NCBI GenBank assembly: GCA_022072255.1
Contig: JAJVHZ010000036.1
Span: forward strand, 1-64,000
Source: Gammaproteobacteria bacterium
GTDB taxonomy: Bacteria > Pseudomonadota > Gammaproteobacteria > JAJPIJ01
DNA: 64,000 nt
Direction: 5' to 3'
Notes under the pieces: model-generated
Told to the model about the DNA's origin: nothing
Databases searched by the model: none
The model's input: only the letters and a program-made list of their open reading frames with translations
Program-made: the position numbers and the translations under genes
Part shown: positions 7,464-15,665 of the stretch, one piece after another
How positions within the stretch are numbered: position 1 is the stretch's first letter
Layout of the letters: every line of letters begins with the position of its first letter

Positions 7464-9623
7464 GTGAACGAGCCACTGCCTCTCGAACCGTTGCCGCCGC
7501 CCGTGCTCGGGGCCAGCGAGGTCGTCTCGCGCCGTCTGTCGGCCGAGCACCTCGAGCCCGTTCGGCGCGCCGAGCTCGTCCTGCGCGAGCGCACGGATGC
7601 CAATCCCGCCCTGGACACCTGCCGGGCGCAGGGGCTGGAGTGCGTCAGCGTCCTCGAGGCGCTGGACCTCGACGCCGAGACGCTCGCCGCCGGCCTGTTG
7701 CTGCCGCTGTTCGAGTACGGAGAGACAGACGCCGACGTCGTCGAGCAGCGTGTCGGCGCCGGCGTCGCCCGGCTGCTCAGGGAGGCCGAACGGATCTCGG
7801 TGCTCAAGGAGTTGCGCCACACCGCGGTGGAGGCCGCGCAGGCCGATCGGCTGCGGCGCATGCTGCTCACCATGGCCGAGGACCCGCGCGTCGTGCTCGT
7901 GCGCCTCGCGCGGCAACTCTGCGAACTGCGCGCCGCCAAGCGGGCCGATGACGAGACGCGGCGGCGCCTCGGCGAGGAGACCCTGGACGTCTTCGCACCG
8001 CTCGCCAGCCGGCTGGGCGTGCGGCAGTTGAAATGGGAGCTGGAGGACCTTTCGTTCCGCTTCGTTGATCCGGCGACCTATTGCGAGCTCGCCAGCCAGC
8101 TGAACGAGCGGCGCGAGACGCGCGACGCCTACGTGCGCCGCGTGCTCGATCTCCTGATGTTCGAGCTCGGGCGCGCCGGCATAGGCAGCGAGGTGAGCGG
8201 ACGGCCCAAGCATATCTACAGCATCTGGAAAAAGATGCAGCGCAAGAGCGTCGGGATGGAGGCCATCTTCGATACCATCGGTTTTCGCGTGGTCGTCGAC
8301 GAGGTCGCGGACTGCTACGCCGCGCTCGGCCTGATCCACAGTCTCTGGGCGCCCGTTCCGAGCGAGTTCGACGACTACATCGCCCGCCCCAAGGCGAACC
8401 GCTACCAGTCGCTGCACACCGCGGTGGTCGGCCCCGAGGGCCGCACCATGGAGATCCAGATCCGCACCCACGCCATGCACCGCCACGCCGAGCTCGGCGT
8501 GGCGGCGCACTGGCATTACAAGGAGCGCAAGGCGGACTTCTCGGCATGGTCGCGGCGCCTGCTGGAGCGCGTCGAATCCGACGAGCCCGGCAGCGACAAC
8601 GACCTGTTCGAGCGTTTCCGTCACATCGCGTTTCACGATCGCATCTACGTGCTCACCCCGCAGGGACGCATCATCGATCTGCCGATCGGCGCGACCGCGC
8701 TCGATTTCGCGTACGCCGTACACACCGCCGTCGGACATCAGTGCCGCGGCGCGAAATCCGGCGGGACCATTCTGCCGCTGGCGCAGGCCCTCGTCAGCGG
8801 CTCGACGGTGGAGATCCTGACGGGACGCGAGGGCGGACCGAGCAGGGACTGGCTGAACCCCGCGCTCGGCTACCTGAAGACCGCCAGCGCCCGGGCCAAG
8901 GTTCGCAGATGGTTCCGCGAGCGTGATCGCGCCGAGCATGTCGTCCAGGGGCGCGCCGCGCTCGATCGTGAGCTGAAGCGCCTCGGGCTCGATGCCGTCA
9001 ATACCACGGAGCTGGCCCGCACGCTGCACCTGGCGGATGCCGACGAGCTGCTGGCCGCGCTCGGTCGCGGCGACTTCACCCCGGCGCAGATCGCGCAGGC
9101 CCTGCAACCGGCCAGGGCGACCCGGCCCGGACAGACGCAGATGCCGGCGGCGCCGCAGGCCGCCGGCGAGGCGCGCGGCGAGATCATCGTCCTGGGTGTG
9201 ACCGACGTGATGACCCGCACGGCGCGCTGCTGCAGTCCGGTGCCTGGCGAGCCGATCGGCGGTTACATCACCGTGGGCCAGGGGGTGTCGATACATCGCG
9301 CCACCTGCACGAACCTGGAGAAGCTGATACGCGAGCGCCCCGAGCGTGTCGTCGAGGTGAGCTGGGGCGAGAGCCCCGGCGCCAACCATCCGGTCAGCAT
9401 CGATCTCGAGGCCAACGACCGCCGCGGACTGCTGCGCGACGTCTCCGACATGCTCAGCAATCAGAAGGTCGACATCGTGGCGGTCAAGACCTACAGCGAC
9501 GCCAGGTCCGGCAAGGCACACATGATATTCACCGTGCTGGTCGCCGACGTCCGGCAGCTCGAACGCATCATCCATCGACTGAAGCGCATCAAGGACGTCC
9601 TGCACGCCCGGCGGCGTGCCTGA
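7464..9623 (+). CDS. relA: RelA-type GTP pyrophosphokinase ((p)ppGpp synthetase)
   Basis: 719 residues with the long RelA/SpoT layout. A degenerate HD region occupies about 20-200, the synthetase domain about 230-360, TGS about 390-460, then the helical/zinc-finger region (RCCSPVPGEPIGGYITVGQG near 592-615) and an ACT domain at the C-terminus. The hydrolase domain lacks the HD...ED metal motifs, and the synthetase carries the acidic EFDD motif (301-304) typical of RelA rather than the basic motif of SpoT. This indicates a synthetase-only enzyme responding to uncharged tRNA on ribosomes. GTG is the start, about 115 bp after the ATP-grasp gene. It converges on the DASS transporter gene. A bifunctional SpoT must lie elsewhere. 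Confidence 0.93.
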   Translation: MNEPLPLEPLPPPVLGASEVVSRRLSAEHLEPVRRAELVLRERTDANPALDTCRAQGLECVSVLEALDLDAETLAAGLLLPLFEYGETDADVVEQRVGAGVARLLREAERISVLKELRHTAVEAAQADRLRRMLLTMAEDPRVVLVRLARQLCELRAAKRADDETRRRLGEETLDVFAPLASRLGVRQLKWELEDLSFRFVDPATYCELASQLNERRETRDAYVRRVLDLLMFELGRAGIGSEVSGRPKHIYSIWKKMQRKSVGMEAIFDTIGFRVVVDEVADCYAALGLIHSLWAPVPSEFDDYIARPKANRYQSLHTAVVGPEGRTMEIQIRTHAMHRHAELGVAAHWHYKERKADFSAWSRRLLERVESDEPGSDNDLFERFRHIAFHDRIYVLTPQGRIIDLPIGATALDFAYAVHTAVGHQCRGAKSGGTILPLAQALVSGSTVEILTGREGGPSRDWLNPALGYLKTASARAKVRRWFRERDRAEHVVQGRAALDRELKRLGLDAVNTTELARTLHLADADELLAALGRGDFTPAQIAQALQPARATRPGQTQMPAAPQAAGEARGEIIVLGVTDVMTRTARCCSPVPGEPIGGYITVGQGVSIHRATCTNLEKLIRERPERVVEVSWGESPGANHPVSIDLEANDRRGLLRDVSDMLSNQKVDIVAVKTYSDARSGKAHMIFTVLVADVRQLERIIHRLKRIKDVLHARRRA

Positions 9624-9647
9624 CGCGACGCGCACCGCCGCCGGCGG

Positions 9648-11207
9648 TCAGATCAACCCCAGCGCCCAGGGCGCCAGGGCATAGCAGATCAGCGCGATCA
9701 GCACCGCCCCGGCGAGATCGATCAGCAGCCCGCTGCGCGCCATCTGCGGGACCGTGATGTAGCCGCTGGAGAACACGATGGCGTTCGGCGGCGTGCCCGC
9801 CGGCAGCATGAATCCGAAGGACGCGGCGATCGTGGCCGCCATCATCAGCGGCGCGGGATTGCGGCCGATCTCCGCCGCCAGCGCGACGAGCAGCGGCAGG
9901 ATGATGTTGGCGGTCGCGGTGTTGGACGCGACCTCGGTCAGGATCACCGTGATGAGGCACACGCACAGGATGAGCAGCAGAGGCGGCAGCTGATCGAGGT
10001 CGCGCAACCAGCCGCCCACCCAGTTCGACAGTCCGCTCTGCTGTATGCCGTAGGCCATCGCGAATCCGCCGCCCAGCAGGACGAGCAGGCCCCAGGGCAC
10101 ACGCACGGCGTTGCGCAGGCTCAGTGCCCTGCGCGTCGGCTGGCCGGGAACCGGGATGAAAAGCAGCAGGATACCGACCCCCATCGCCACCGCCGCATCG
10201 CCCACATCCTGCGCCAGCAGTCTGGCGAGCGGCGCCGGCAGGGATTCCACGGGCCTGCCGATGACGTCGGACCAGCCCCAGGTCACCAGGTCCCACCAGC
10301 CCGGTATCACGAATCCGCCGAGCTCGATGTCCTTGCGGAATATCCACAGCCACGCGGCCGTGAGAAACGCCACGAGCGCGATGCGTTCACCGGGATTCAT
10401 CGTTCCCAGGCGCCGGCGTTCCCCGGCGATGTAGGCGGCGCTGTCGACGAATCCGGCAGCGGGCAGCGGCGCAGCCACCCGCACCAGGTACAGCCAGACC
10501 AGGGGTAGCGCAATGGCCACGATCGGCACGCCCACCTTCAGCCACGTCAGGAAATCCACGTCGTGGTTCAGCAGCGGATCGGCCAGCTTCACGAACACCA
10601 GATTCGGCGCGGTGCCGATCTTCGTGCCGATGCCGCCGATGCTCGCGGCGTAGGCGATGCCGAGCATGAGGGCGAGGCCGAACCGCGACAGCAACTGTTC
10701 GTCGACGTGCTGTTCGCGCAGCCTGATGAGCACCGCCATGCCTATCGGATACATCATCATTGCCGTGGCGGTGTTGGAGATCCACATGCTGATGAAGGCG
10801 GTCCCGAGCATGAAGCCCAGCACGATCCGGCGCGGGCTGGCGCCGATGGCGTCGACGATCGCCAGCGCGATGCGCCTGTGCAGTCCCCATTGCTGCATGG
10901 AGGCGGCGATCATCATGCCGCCGAGGAAAAGGAAATTCACCGGGTCGGTGTACTGCAGCGCGACGCCGAACAGCGGCGCCACCTCGATCGCCGGGAAAAC
11001 GAACAACGGCACGCAGGCGGTCGCCCACAGGGGCACCGGCTCGGTGATCCACCAGATCGTCATCAGCGCCGCCGTGCCCGCGGTCCATGCCTGCTGCATG
11101 CTCATGCCCCATTCCGGGCCGTAGAGGCCGCAGAACATGAAACACAGCGGCCCCAGCATCCATCCGGTCAGCTGGCGGAACCCGAAACTGGAAAATGGGC
11201 GGGGCAT
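9648..11207 (-). CDS. DASS/SLC13-family sodium:anion (dicarboxylate) symporter
   Basis: 519 residues, almost entirely hydrophobic, with about a dozen membrane segments. The two inverted-repeat SNT signatures characteristic of the divalent-anion:sodium symporters are visible: ISNTATAMMMYP (about 145) and ASNTATANIILPLL (about 420). PAGTPPNAIVF near 465 is the second substrate/sodium hairpin. Likely cargo is a C4-dicarboxylate, citrate or sulfate-like dianion; the sequence alone does not decide. Two fumarases lie 5 kb away, which makes a TCA-cycle dicarboxylate plausible but unproven. It lies on the same strand as the TetR/SoxYZ-like cassette but behind a strong terminator, so it is probably transcribed separately. 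The start has no good ribosome site and may be slightly misplaced. Confidence 0.88.
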   Translation of the reverse strand: MPRPFSSFGFRQLTGWMLGPLCFMFCGLYGPEWGMSMQQAWTAGTAALMTIWWITEPVPLWATACVPLFVFPAIEVAPLFGVALQYTDPVNFLFLGGMMIAASMQQWGLHRRIALAIVDAIGASPRRIVLGFMLGTAFISMWISNTATAMMMYPIGMAVLIRLREQHVDEQLLSRFGLALMLGIAYAASIGGIGTKIGTAPNLVFVKLADPLLNHDVDFLTWLKVGVPIVAIALPLVWLYLVRVAAPLPAAGFVDSAAYIAGERRRLGTMNPGERIALVAFLTAAWLWIFRKDIELGGFVIPGWWDLVTWGWSDVIGRPVESLPAPLARLLAQDVGDAAVAMGVGILLLFIPVPGQPTRRALSLRNAVRVPWGLLVLLGGGFAMAYGIQQSGLSNWVGGWLRDLDQLPPLLLILCVCLITVILTEVASNTATANIILPLLVALAAEIGRNPAPLMMAATIAASFGFMLPAGTPPNAIVFSSGYITVPQMARSGLLIDLAGAVLIALICYALAPWALGLI

Positions 11208-11310
11208 GGGCGGTGGTTGGAATTCTTGTTATGGGCGTCATGATAAGCCGCGCCGGCGGCCTGCGACCACAATCCTGGCGCAGGGCGCGGGCCGCGCCGA
11301 CCGGAAGCCC

Positions 11311-11339
11311 AAAAACCGAGGGGCGCCGAAGCGCCCCTC
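11311..11339 (-). terminator. Intrinsic terminator after the SoxYZ-like gene
   Basis: On the minus strand there is a perfect 9-bp GC-rich stem, a stable TTCG tetraloop, then GG and five T residues. It lies 26 bp after the stop of the SoxYZ-like gene and separates that cassette from the DASS transporter gene. Confidence 0.85.
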
Positions 11340-11365
11340 ATCCAACGCACCATGCCGGTGGGGCG

Positions 11366-12250
11366 TCAGGTGCTCTTGTCGGCGGTGGCGGCCGCGGCCG
11401 GGGCTTCGGTGACATCGAAGACCTCGGACCACTTGTTGCCCTTGCTGTCCTCGATGTCGGCGCGCAGCGTGCCGCCGGTGCCGGGCTTGAAGAAGAACCG
11501 GAAGCTCGGATCCTGGCTGATGGAGATGCCGGTCTCCGCGCTCATCACCACCTTGTCGTTGTATACCAGCGTGACCTTGTTGATGAAATGCGGCGGCACG
11601 ATGTTGCCAGTGCGCTGGTTGATCGACATGCCGGTGAAATTCGGGTGACTGATGCTGAACTGGCCGAGCTGCGTCTGGTCGCCGAGGATCTCCCCGACGG
11701 TGCGGAATCTCATCTTGCCGGCCGTCTTGAGCGCCTCGTAGATGTCGCCGCCGAACGGATCCGAGCAGCCGCCCGAGGCCTTCACGTAATTGGTGACCAT
11801 GTGATGCTCGCCGTTGTTCAGCACGGCGACGGCGCGGATGTTGGTGTAGCGATCGATGCGCACCCGCAACGCGAGGTCGGCCTTGCCGGTGTCGGGCGTG
11901 AAATGGAAGGTCCCGACCAGCGGCTGCGGATTGTTGTCGACGATGACGTAGAGGGTCTTGATGTATCGTTCCGGGGACTGATCGAACTGCGCGGTTATCG
12001 ACAGCGGCGTCACCGCCGCATCCTCGGCGCGATACGGCGTCTTCATCTCGATGACGGTCTTGTCCTCGATGATCTCGACATCCTTGAAGAACGCCTCGCG
12101 CAGGAAGGTCGCCCACAGGTCCACGTCCGACTTCATCTCCTTGGGCCGGGCGATTTCGAGCATCTCCTCGGCCGCCGCCTGACCCATCGGCAGGGCGCCG
12201 ATCAAAGCCAGCGCGACGATGAGGCCGCGCCTGTATGTCTGCATGTTCAT
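11366..12250 (-). CDS. Quinoprotein dehydrogenase-associated SoxYZ-like carrier protein
   Basis: 294 residues with a clear Sec signal peptide (GLIVALALIGALPMGQAAAEE, cleavage near 27), so periplasmic. The N-terminal half is SoxY-like and contains KASGGCSDPFGG (about 159-170) with the single conserved cysteine, which here is internal rather than at a C-terminal GGCGG tip. The C-terminal half is SoxZ-like (HPNFTGMSINQRTGN, FINKVTLVYNDK). This SoxY-SoxZ fusion is known from genomes with PQQ-dependent alcohol dehydrogenases and is assumed to carry an intermediate or relay electrons; its chemistry is unproven. AGGAGG seven bases before the ATG makes the start firm. It is the last gene of the TetR-hydrolase-carrier cassette. 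No PQQ dehydrogenase is in the window. Confidence 0.88.
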   Translation of the reverse strand: MNMQTYRRGLIVALALIGALPMGQAAAEEMLEIARPKEMKSDVDLWATFLREAFFKDVEIIEDKTVIEMKTPYRAEDAAVTPLSITAQFDQSPERYIKTLYVIVDNNPQPLVGTFHFTPDTGKADLALRVRIDRYTNIRAVAVLNNGEHHMVTNYVKASGGCSDPFGGDIYEALKTAGKMRFRTVGEILGDQTQLGQFSISHPNFTGMSINQRTGNIVPPHFINKVTLVYNDKVVMSAETGISISQDPSFRFFFKPGTGGTLRADIEDSKGNKWSEVFDVTEAPAAAATADKST

Positions 12251-12323
12251 GATATGCCTCCTAAGCTCCGCCGTGATCTTCGCGACCGCCGCCTGACGCC
12301 GGAGTCGCCTCTTGCAAGTCCGC

Positions 12324-13301
12324 TCATTCCCACTCCAGTTCCGTGTAGGCGCGCGAGACGTTGCGCTTGTGCTGCTGGTCCCACAACTGCCAGCGTCCGC
12401 GTTCCGACAGGCCTACCGTCTCCACCGCCTCGTCGATATCCTTGCCGTCGGCGATCTGCGCCCTGACCTCGGCGACCACGGTCTCCATGTAGCGCTTCTC
12501 GTCGGCGAGCGCGGCCTTGAGTTCCTCGCCGACCGGGCCATGGCCCGGGATCACCGTCCTGACGCCCTGCTCCTGCTCCAGCGTGCCGATCACCTTCAGC
12601 CAGCCGAGCACGCTGCCGTCGAACGACGGCAGCCGCTCGCGAAACAACAGATCTCCCAGCCAGAACGTACCGGTGTCGACGTCGAGCACGGAAAGATCGC
12701 TATGCGTGTGCGCCGTCGGGTAGGCCGTCAGACGCAGCGTCTTGCCGCCCAGGTCCAGCTCGAGCATGGAGTCCACGGTCCGATCGGGCAGGATGATGTC
12801 GGCATTGCTCGGATGCTCGCCGAGATATTTGCCGAAGTGCTCCAGTACGTAGGCATTGTCGCCACCGAGGGCCTCGGGCAATTTCTGATGTCCGATGAAC
12901 TCGGGCTTGTCGTCCCTGAAGGCGATGTTGCCGAAGTAGTGATCGAAATGCGAGTGGGTGTTGATGACGTAGCAGATCGGCGCCGATGTACGTTCGCGTA
13001 TCGCATCCCTCAGGGCCCGTCCGACGGCCACCGATCCGCCGGTATCGACGACCGCCACGCACTTCTCCCCGACGATGAAGCCGATGTTGGCGATATCGTC
13101 GGTATCGGGATCCTCGAATGTCACATGCTTTCCCAGGTGCACGAAATTGCCCGGCGCGACCTCCTGGAGATTGAAGGGCGGCGCATAGGCGGCTGCGCGC
13201 AGGCTGTATGTCAGTGCCGCGCTCGCGGCCAGCGCCGCCAGGACCAGGGCGGCGTACACGCCGCGGGATCCATGGCCGTTGCCGGGGTATCGGTGTGTCA
13301 T
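12324..13301 (-). CDS. Quinoprotein relay system metallo-beta-lactamase-fold hydrolase
   Basis: 325 residues. An N-terminal hydrophobic segment (about 15-36) acts as signal or anchor. The metallo-beta-lactamase fold follows, with the zinc motif THSHFDH (about 115-121), TAHTHSDLSVLD (about 193) and VIPGHGPVG (about 250). The opening NLQEVAPGNFVHLGKHVTFEDP matches the SoxH-like 'quinoprotein relay system zinc metallohydrolase' families found next to SoxYZ-fusion proteins; I favour the type 2 subgroup but cannot separate the subtypes by eye. It probably acts in the periplasm on the product or the thiol-bound form carried by the SoxYZ-like protein. Spacing is 22 bp to the TetR gene and 73 bp to the carrier gene, consistent with one operon. 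Confidence 0.85.
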   Translation of the reverse strand: MTHRYPGNGHGSRGVYAALVLAALAASAALTYSLRAAAYAPPFNLQEVAPGNFVHLGKHVTFEDPDTDDIANIGFIVGEKCVAVVDTGGSVAVGRALRDAIRERTSAPICYVINTHSHFDHYFGNIAFRDDKPEFIGHQKLPEALGGDNAYVLEHFGKYLGEHPSNADIILPDRTVDSMLELDLGGKTLRLTAYPTAHTHSDLSVLDVDTGTFWLGDLLFRERLPSFDGSVLGWLKVIGTLEQEQGVRTVIPGHGPVGEELKAALADEKRYMETVVAEVRAQIADGKDIDEAVETVGLSERGRWQLWDQQHKRNVSRAYTELEWE

Positions 13302-13323
13302 CCGGGCGAGTGCCTCTAAACGG

Positions 13324-13914
13324 TTAGACTGCCGTGGCGCCGCCGGTTCGCCGGGCCGTCACCGAATCAATCAGGTGATCGATGACGTCCTCGATGCGCG
13401 TGCGGTCCGTGAACGCGCGGGCGGCGACCATGGCCCCTTCCATGGCCGCGACAAAGGTTCTGCCGACCGTTCTCGGGTCGAGGTCGGGGCGGAATTCGCC
13501 GCTTGCCTGCCCATCGCGTACGGTCTGGGCGACCCACGACTCGCCACTCTGCCAGAAATCGCGTACGCCGCTCCGGACCTCCTCCGGTATCGCGTCCTGT
13601 CCCATCGCCAGCATGCACATCGGGCAGAGCCGGTCGCCCTGTCCCCAGGTGCGCAGGAACAGGCCGCAGTAGCGCCGCAGTCGCTCGCCCGCCGATCTGG
13701 CGGAGGCATCGATATCGGCGATCGCGGCCGAGGTCGCCTCGCGCACCCGCTCCACGATCGCCATGGCAAGATCGGCCTTGGTCGGAAAGTGATAGTGGAT
13801 GCTCGCCGTGCGTATCCCGACACGCTTGGCGATATCCCGGTAACTGAAGGCGTGGAATCCCACCTTCTGGATGTATTCCTGCCCGATATCAATTATCTGT
13901 GCGGATGTTGCCAT
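13324..13914 (-). CDS. TetR-family transcriptional regulator
   Basis: 196 residues. A classic TetR DNA-binding domain spans about 8-55: IIDIGQEYIQKVGFHAFSYR, then DIAKRVGIRTASIHYHFPTKADL with the turn-and-YHF recognition helix. The C-terminal ligand domain carries two cysteines close together in LCPMCMLAMGQD (about 96-107), as in cysteine-sensing relatives such as NemR/AcuR, hinting at an electrophile or aldehyde signal; that is inference. It is the first gene of the cassette with the MBL hydrolase and SoxYZ-like carrier. An imperfect palindrome overlapping its own promoter begins 17 bp before the ATG, so autorepression of the whole operon is likely. Confidence 0.88.
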   Translation of the reverse strand: MATSAQIIDIGQEYIQKVGFHAFSYRDIAKRVGIRTASIHYHFPTKADLAMAIVERVREATSAAIADIDASARSAGERLRRYCGLFLRTWGQGDRLCPMCMLAMGQDAIPEEVRSGVRDFWQSGESWVAQTVRDGQASGEFRPDLDPRTVGRTFVAAMEGAMVAARAFTDRTRIEDVIDHLIDSVTARRTGGATAV

Positions 13915-13930
13915 GGGTGGATGGGTTTAT

Positions 13931-13974
13931 CTATCTATTGGTAGGTAGTTTACACGAACAAACGACGATTGCAA
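13931..13974 (-). promoter_or_regulatory. TetR operator overlapping a sigma-70 promoter
   Basis: On the minus strand TTGCAA (13969-13974), a 16-bp spacer and TAAACT (13947-13952) form a plausible promoter, each box matching four of six consensus bases. Overlapping its downstream edge is an 18-bp imperfect palindrome (13931-13948) with arms CTACCTA and TAGATAG, six of seven arm positions pairing. The region is AT-rich against a GC-rich background. Position and symmetry fit an operator for the adjacent TetR protein. Confidence 0.6.
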
Positions 13975-14110
13975 GGAGCGGGGTTGGCGGAACGCCCCCG
14001 GCGCGCCGGTGCCGCACTTGCTTCTGATCTGCGTTGCGGCTCGCTATCATTCGCTCCCCGCGCCTGCCTGCCACGGCAGGTTCGCTCAATCGAGAAGACG
14101 CACACCGACT

Positions 14111-14629
14111 ATGAGCCGACAGGAAAAATCCCTTTACATGACCGTCCTCATGACGCCCGACATGGCCAACTTCTCCGGCAAGGTGCATGGCGGGGCGCTG
14201 CTGAAGCTGCTCGACCAGGTCGCGTATGCCTGCGCCGCGCGTTACGCGAAGAGCTATGTCATCACCGCATCGCTCGACCTGGTCACCTTCAAGCAGTCCG
14301 TCGGGGTGGGGGAGCTGGTGACATTCATGGCCAACGTCAATTACGTAGGCACCAGTTCCATGGAGGTGGGCGTGAAGGTCATGGCCGAGAACCTGCGCAC
14401 CAAGGAGAAGCGGCACGCAAGCTCGTGCTTCTTCACGATGGTGGCGGTCGGCGAGGATGGCCGCCCCATGACCGTTCCGCGGCTCGAGATCGAGACCGAC
14501 ATCGAGCAACGTCTGTTCGATGCGGGCAAGATGCGCAAGGAGATGCGCAAGGAGATCCAGCAGCGCAACGACGCCCTGCACGTACGCATACCGGAGGGCC
14601 AGACACCGAGCGGCGCGGTGACCGGCTGA
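14111..14629 (+). CDS. YciA-like hotdog-fold acyl-CoA thioesterase
   Basis: 172 residues. The hotdog thioesterase signature GKVHGGALLKLLDQVAYACA is near residues 20-39, with VTFKQSVGVGELVTFMANVNYVG and STSSMEVGVKV-type strands after it, as in the YciA/BACH acyl-CoA hydrolases. These cytosolic enzymes cleave acyl-CoA to free acid and CoA and are thought to balance CoA pools. The C-terminal tail beyond about 120 is charged (KMRKEMRKEIQQRND) and longer than in YciA of E. coli. ATG 14111 is chosen from the family N-terminus; the frame stays open a further 102 bp upstream without similarity. It is transcribed divergently from the TetR cassette. Confidence 0.85.
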   Translation: MSRQEKSLYMTVLMTPDMANFSGKVHGGALLKLLDQVAYACAARYAKSYVITASLDLVTFKQSVGVGELVTFMANVNYVGTSSMEVGVKVMAENLRTKEKRHASSCFFTMVAVGEDGRPMTVPRLEIETDIEQRLFDAGKMRKEMRKEIQQRNDALHVRIPEGQTPSGAVTG

Positions 14630-14672
14630 GCCGCCGGGCGAGCGGATTCCCCGCCGCCCCGCAGCCAGGACG

Positions 14673-15422
14673 TTACTGTGGTGCCGGCGTCGGTTCGGTA
14701 ACCGCGAACACGGCGTCGATGGTGACCGAGACCTCCTGTTCGCCGCCGACCACCGGTGTCGCCGCCTCGGCGGACATCTTGGCCATCGCCACGCCGCCCA
14801 TGGGGATCGGGCCCGGCATGGTCGACGGCATGTCGATGATGCGCAGGGGCCGGCCGAGGCTCAGGTTCGCTGCCTTGGCGAGCTCCTGCGCCTTGGACAA
14901 CGCGTTGGCATAGGCACGCTTGCGGGCCTCCGACTCGGCGGCACCGGGGTCGTCGACCAGGAAACCGATCCCGTACATGCGGCCGGCGTCGCCGGCGGCC
15001 TTCAACGATTCGTCGATCACCTTGCCGACGCTCGCGACGTCGCGCACCTTCACCGTCAACTGATGGTGTGCCTGGTAGGCGACTATCCTGTTGGCCGAAT
15101 CCGGGGCGAAGATCGGATTCAGCGACAGATGCTGCGTCTGCAGGTCCCTGTCCTCGATGCCGCTCGCGCGCACCGCCGCGATCATGGCGGTCATGGCCTC
15201 GGCCGCCTTGGCCCGAGCCTCCTCCGCCGACTTGGCCTGCGCCTCGACGCCGAGGTTCACCGACGCGGTATCCACGGCAACCGACACGCGGCCCGTGCCG
15301 GCCACGCGTATGAGCGGCATGTCGCCGAAATCACTGAGCGCCAGATCCTGCGCCGCCACGCCACCGCAGGCGCTCAGCATCACTGCGCCCGCAACCGCCC
15401 ACCACCAGCCACACGTCTTCAT
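14673..15422 (-). CDS. SIMPL-domain (DUF541) exported protein
   Basis: 249 residues. The N-terminus WWWAVAGAVMLSACGG resembles a signal peptide with a lipobox (LSAC), so it may be a lipoprotein. The body is a SIMPL/DUF541 domain: RVAGTGRVSVAVDTASVNLGV at the start, a long EEARAKAAEAMTAMI helix, LNPIF and the AYANALSKAQELAKAANL helix. Bacterial relatives such as BP26 and YggE are periplasmic proteins linked to oxidative stress or oligomeric rings, but no biochemical activity is established. It converges on the thioesterase gene (43 bp between stops) and has a 243-bp leader after thiL. Confidence 0.85.
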   Translation of the reverse strand: MKTCGWWWAVAGAVMLSACGGVAAQDLALSDFGDMPLIRVAGTGRVSVAVDTASVNLGVEAQAKSAEEARAKAAEAMTAMIAAVRASGIEDRDLQTQHLSLNPIFAPDSANRIVAYQAHHQLTVKVRDVASVGKVIDESLKAAGDAGRMYGIGFLVDDPGAAESEARKRAYANALSKAQELAKAANLSLGRPLRIIDMPSTMPGPIPMGGVAMAKMSAEAATPVVGGEQEVSVTIDAVFAVTEPTPAPQ

Positions 15423-15552
15423 CTCCGCTCCATCGCCCCTGAGTTGTCAGATCCCGCCATCCGCGGCGCGCATCGGCCTGGCACTTCCGCCGGCGCCGCG
15501 GCCGCTGCCGCCCGTCATGGCCGGGCGGCCGTAGCCGCAGCCCCGATGCCAT

Positions 15553-15570
15553 GCGGCCCGGCCGGGCCGC
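15553..15570. repeat. 18-bp perfect GC palindrome downstream of thiL
   Basis: A perfectly self-complementary 18-mer of only G and C lies about 100 bp after the thiL stop. A second hairpin with 8-bp arms and a 7-base loop is at 15507-15529. Together they may end thiL-nusB transcription by a Rho-dependent or structural mechanism; no T-run is present. Confidence 0.4.
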
Positions 15571-15665
15571 AACGCCTGCTGCCTTCCGGTCGCGCGGTCG
15601 CTCCCTGCGGTGCGCGTCGCAAGCCGCGCGGAATCTTAACATCCCTGGACCGGTGCAGACCTCGA

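Noticed and set aside
6798-9635. A 945-codon open frame antisense to relA
   Set aside because: The plus strand encodes a full RelA with all domains. The antisense translation has no recognisable motif.
15560-15640. A possible SRP RNA (ffs) on the minus strand, from the string CCGGAAGGCAGCAG
   Set aside because: It resembles the SRP loop but lacks the required CAGG on the 5' side and the pairing around it.
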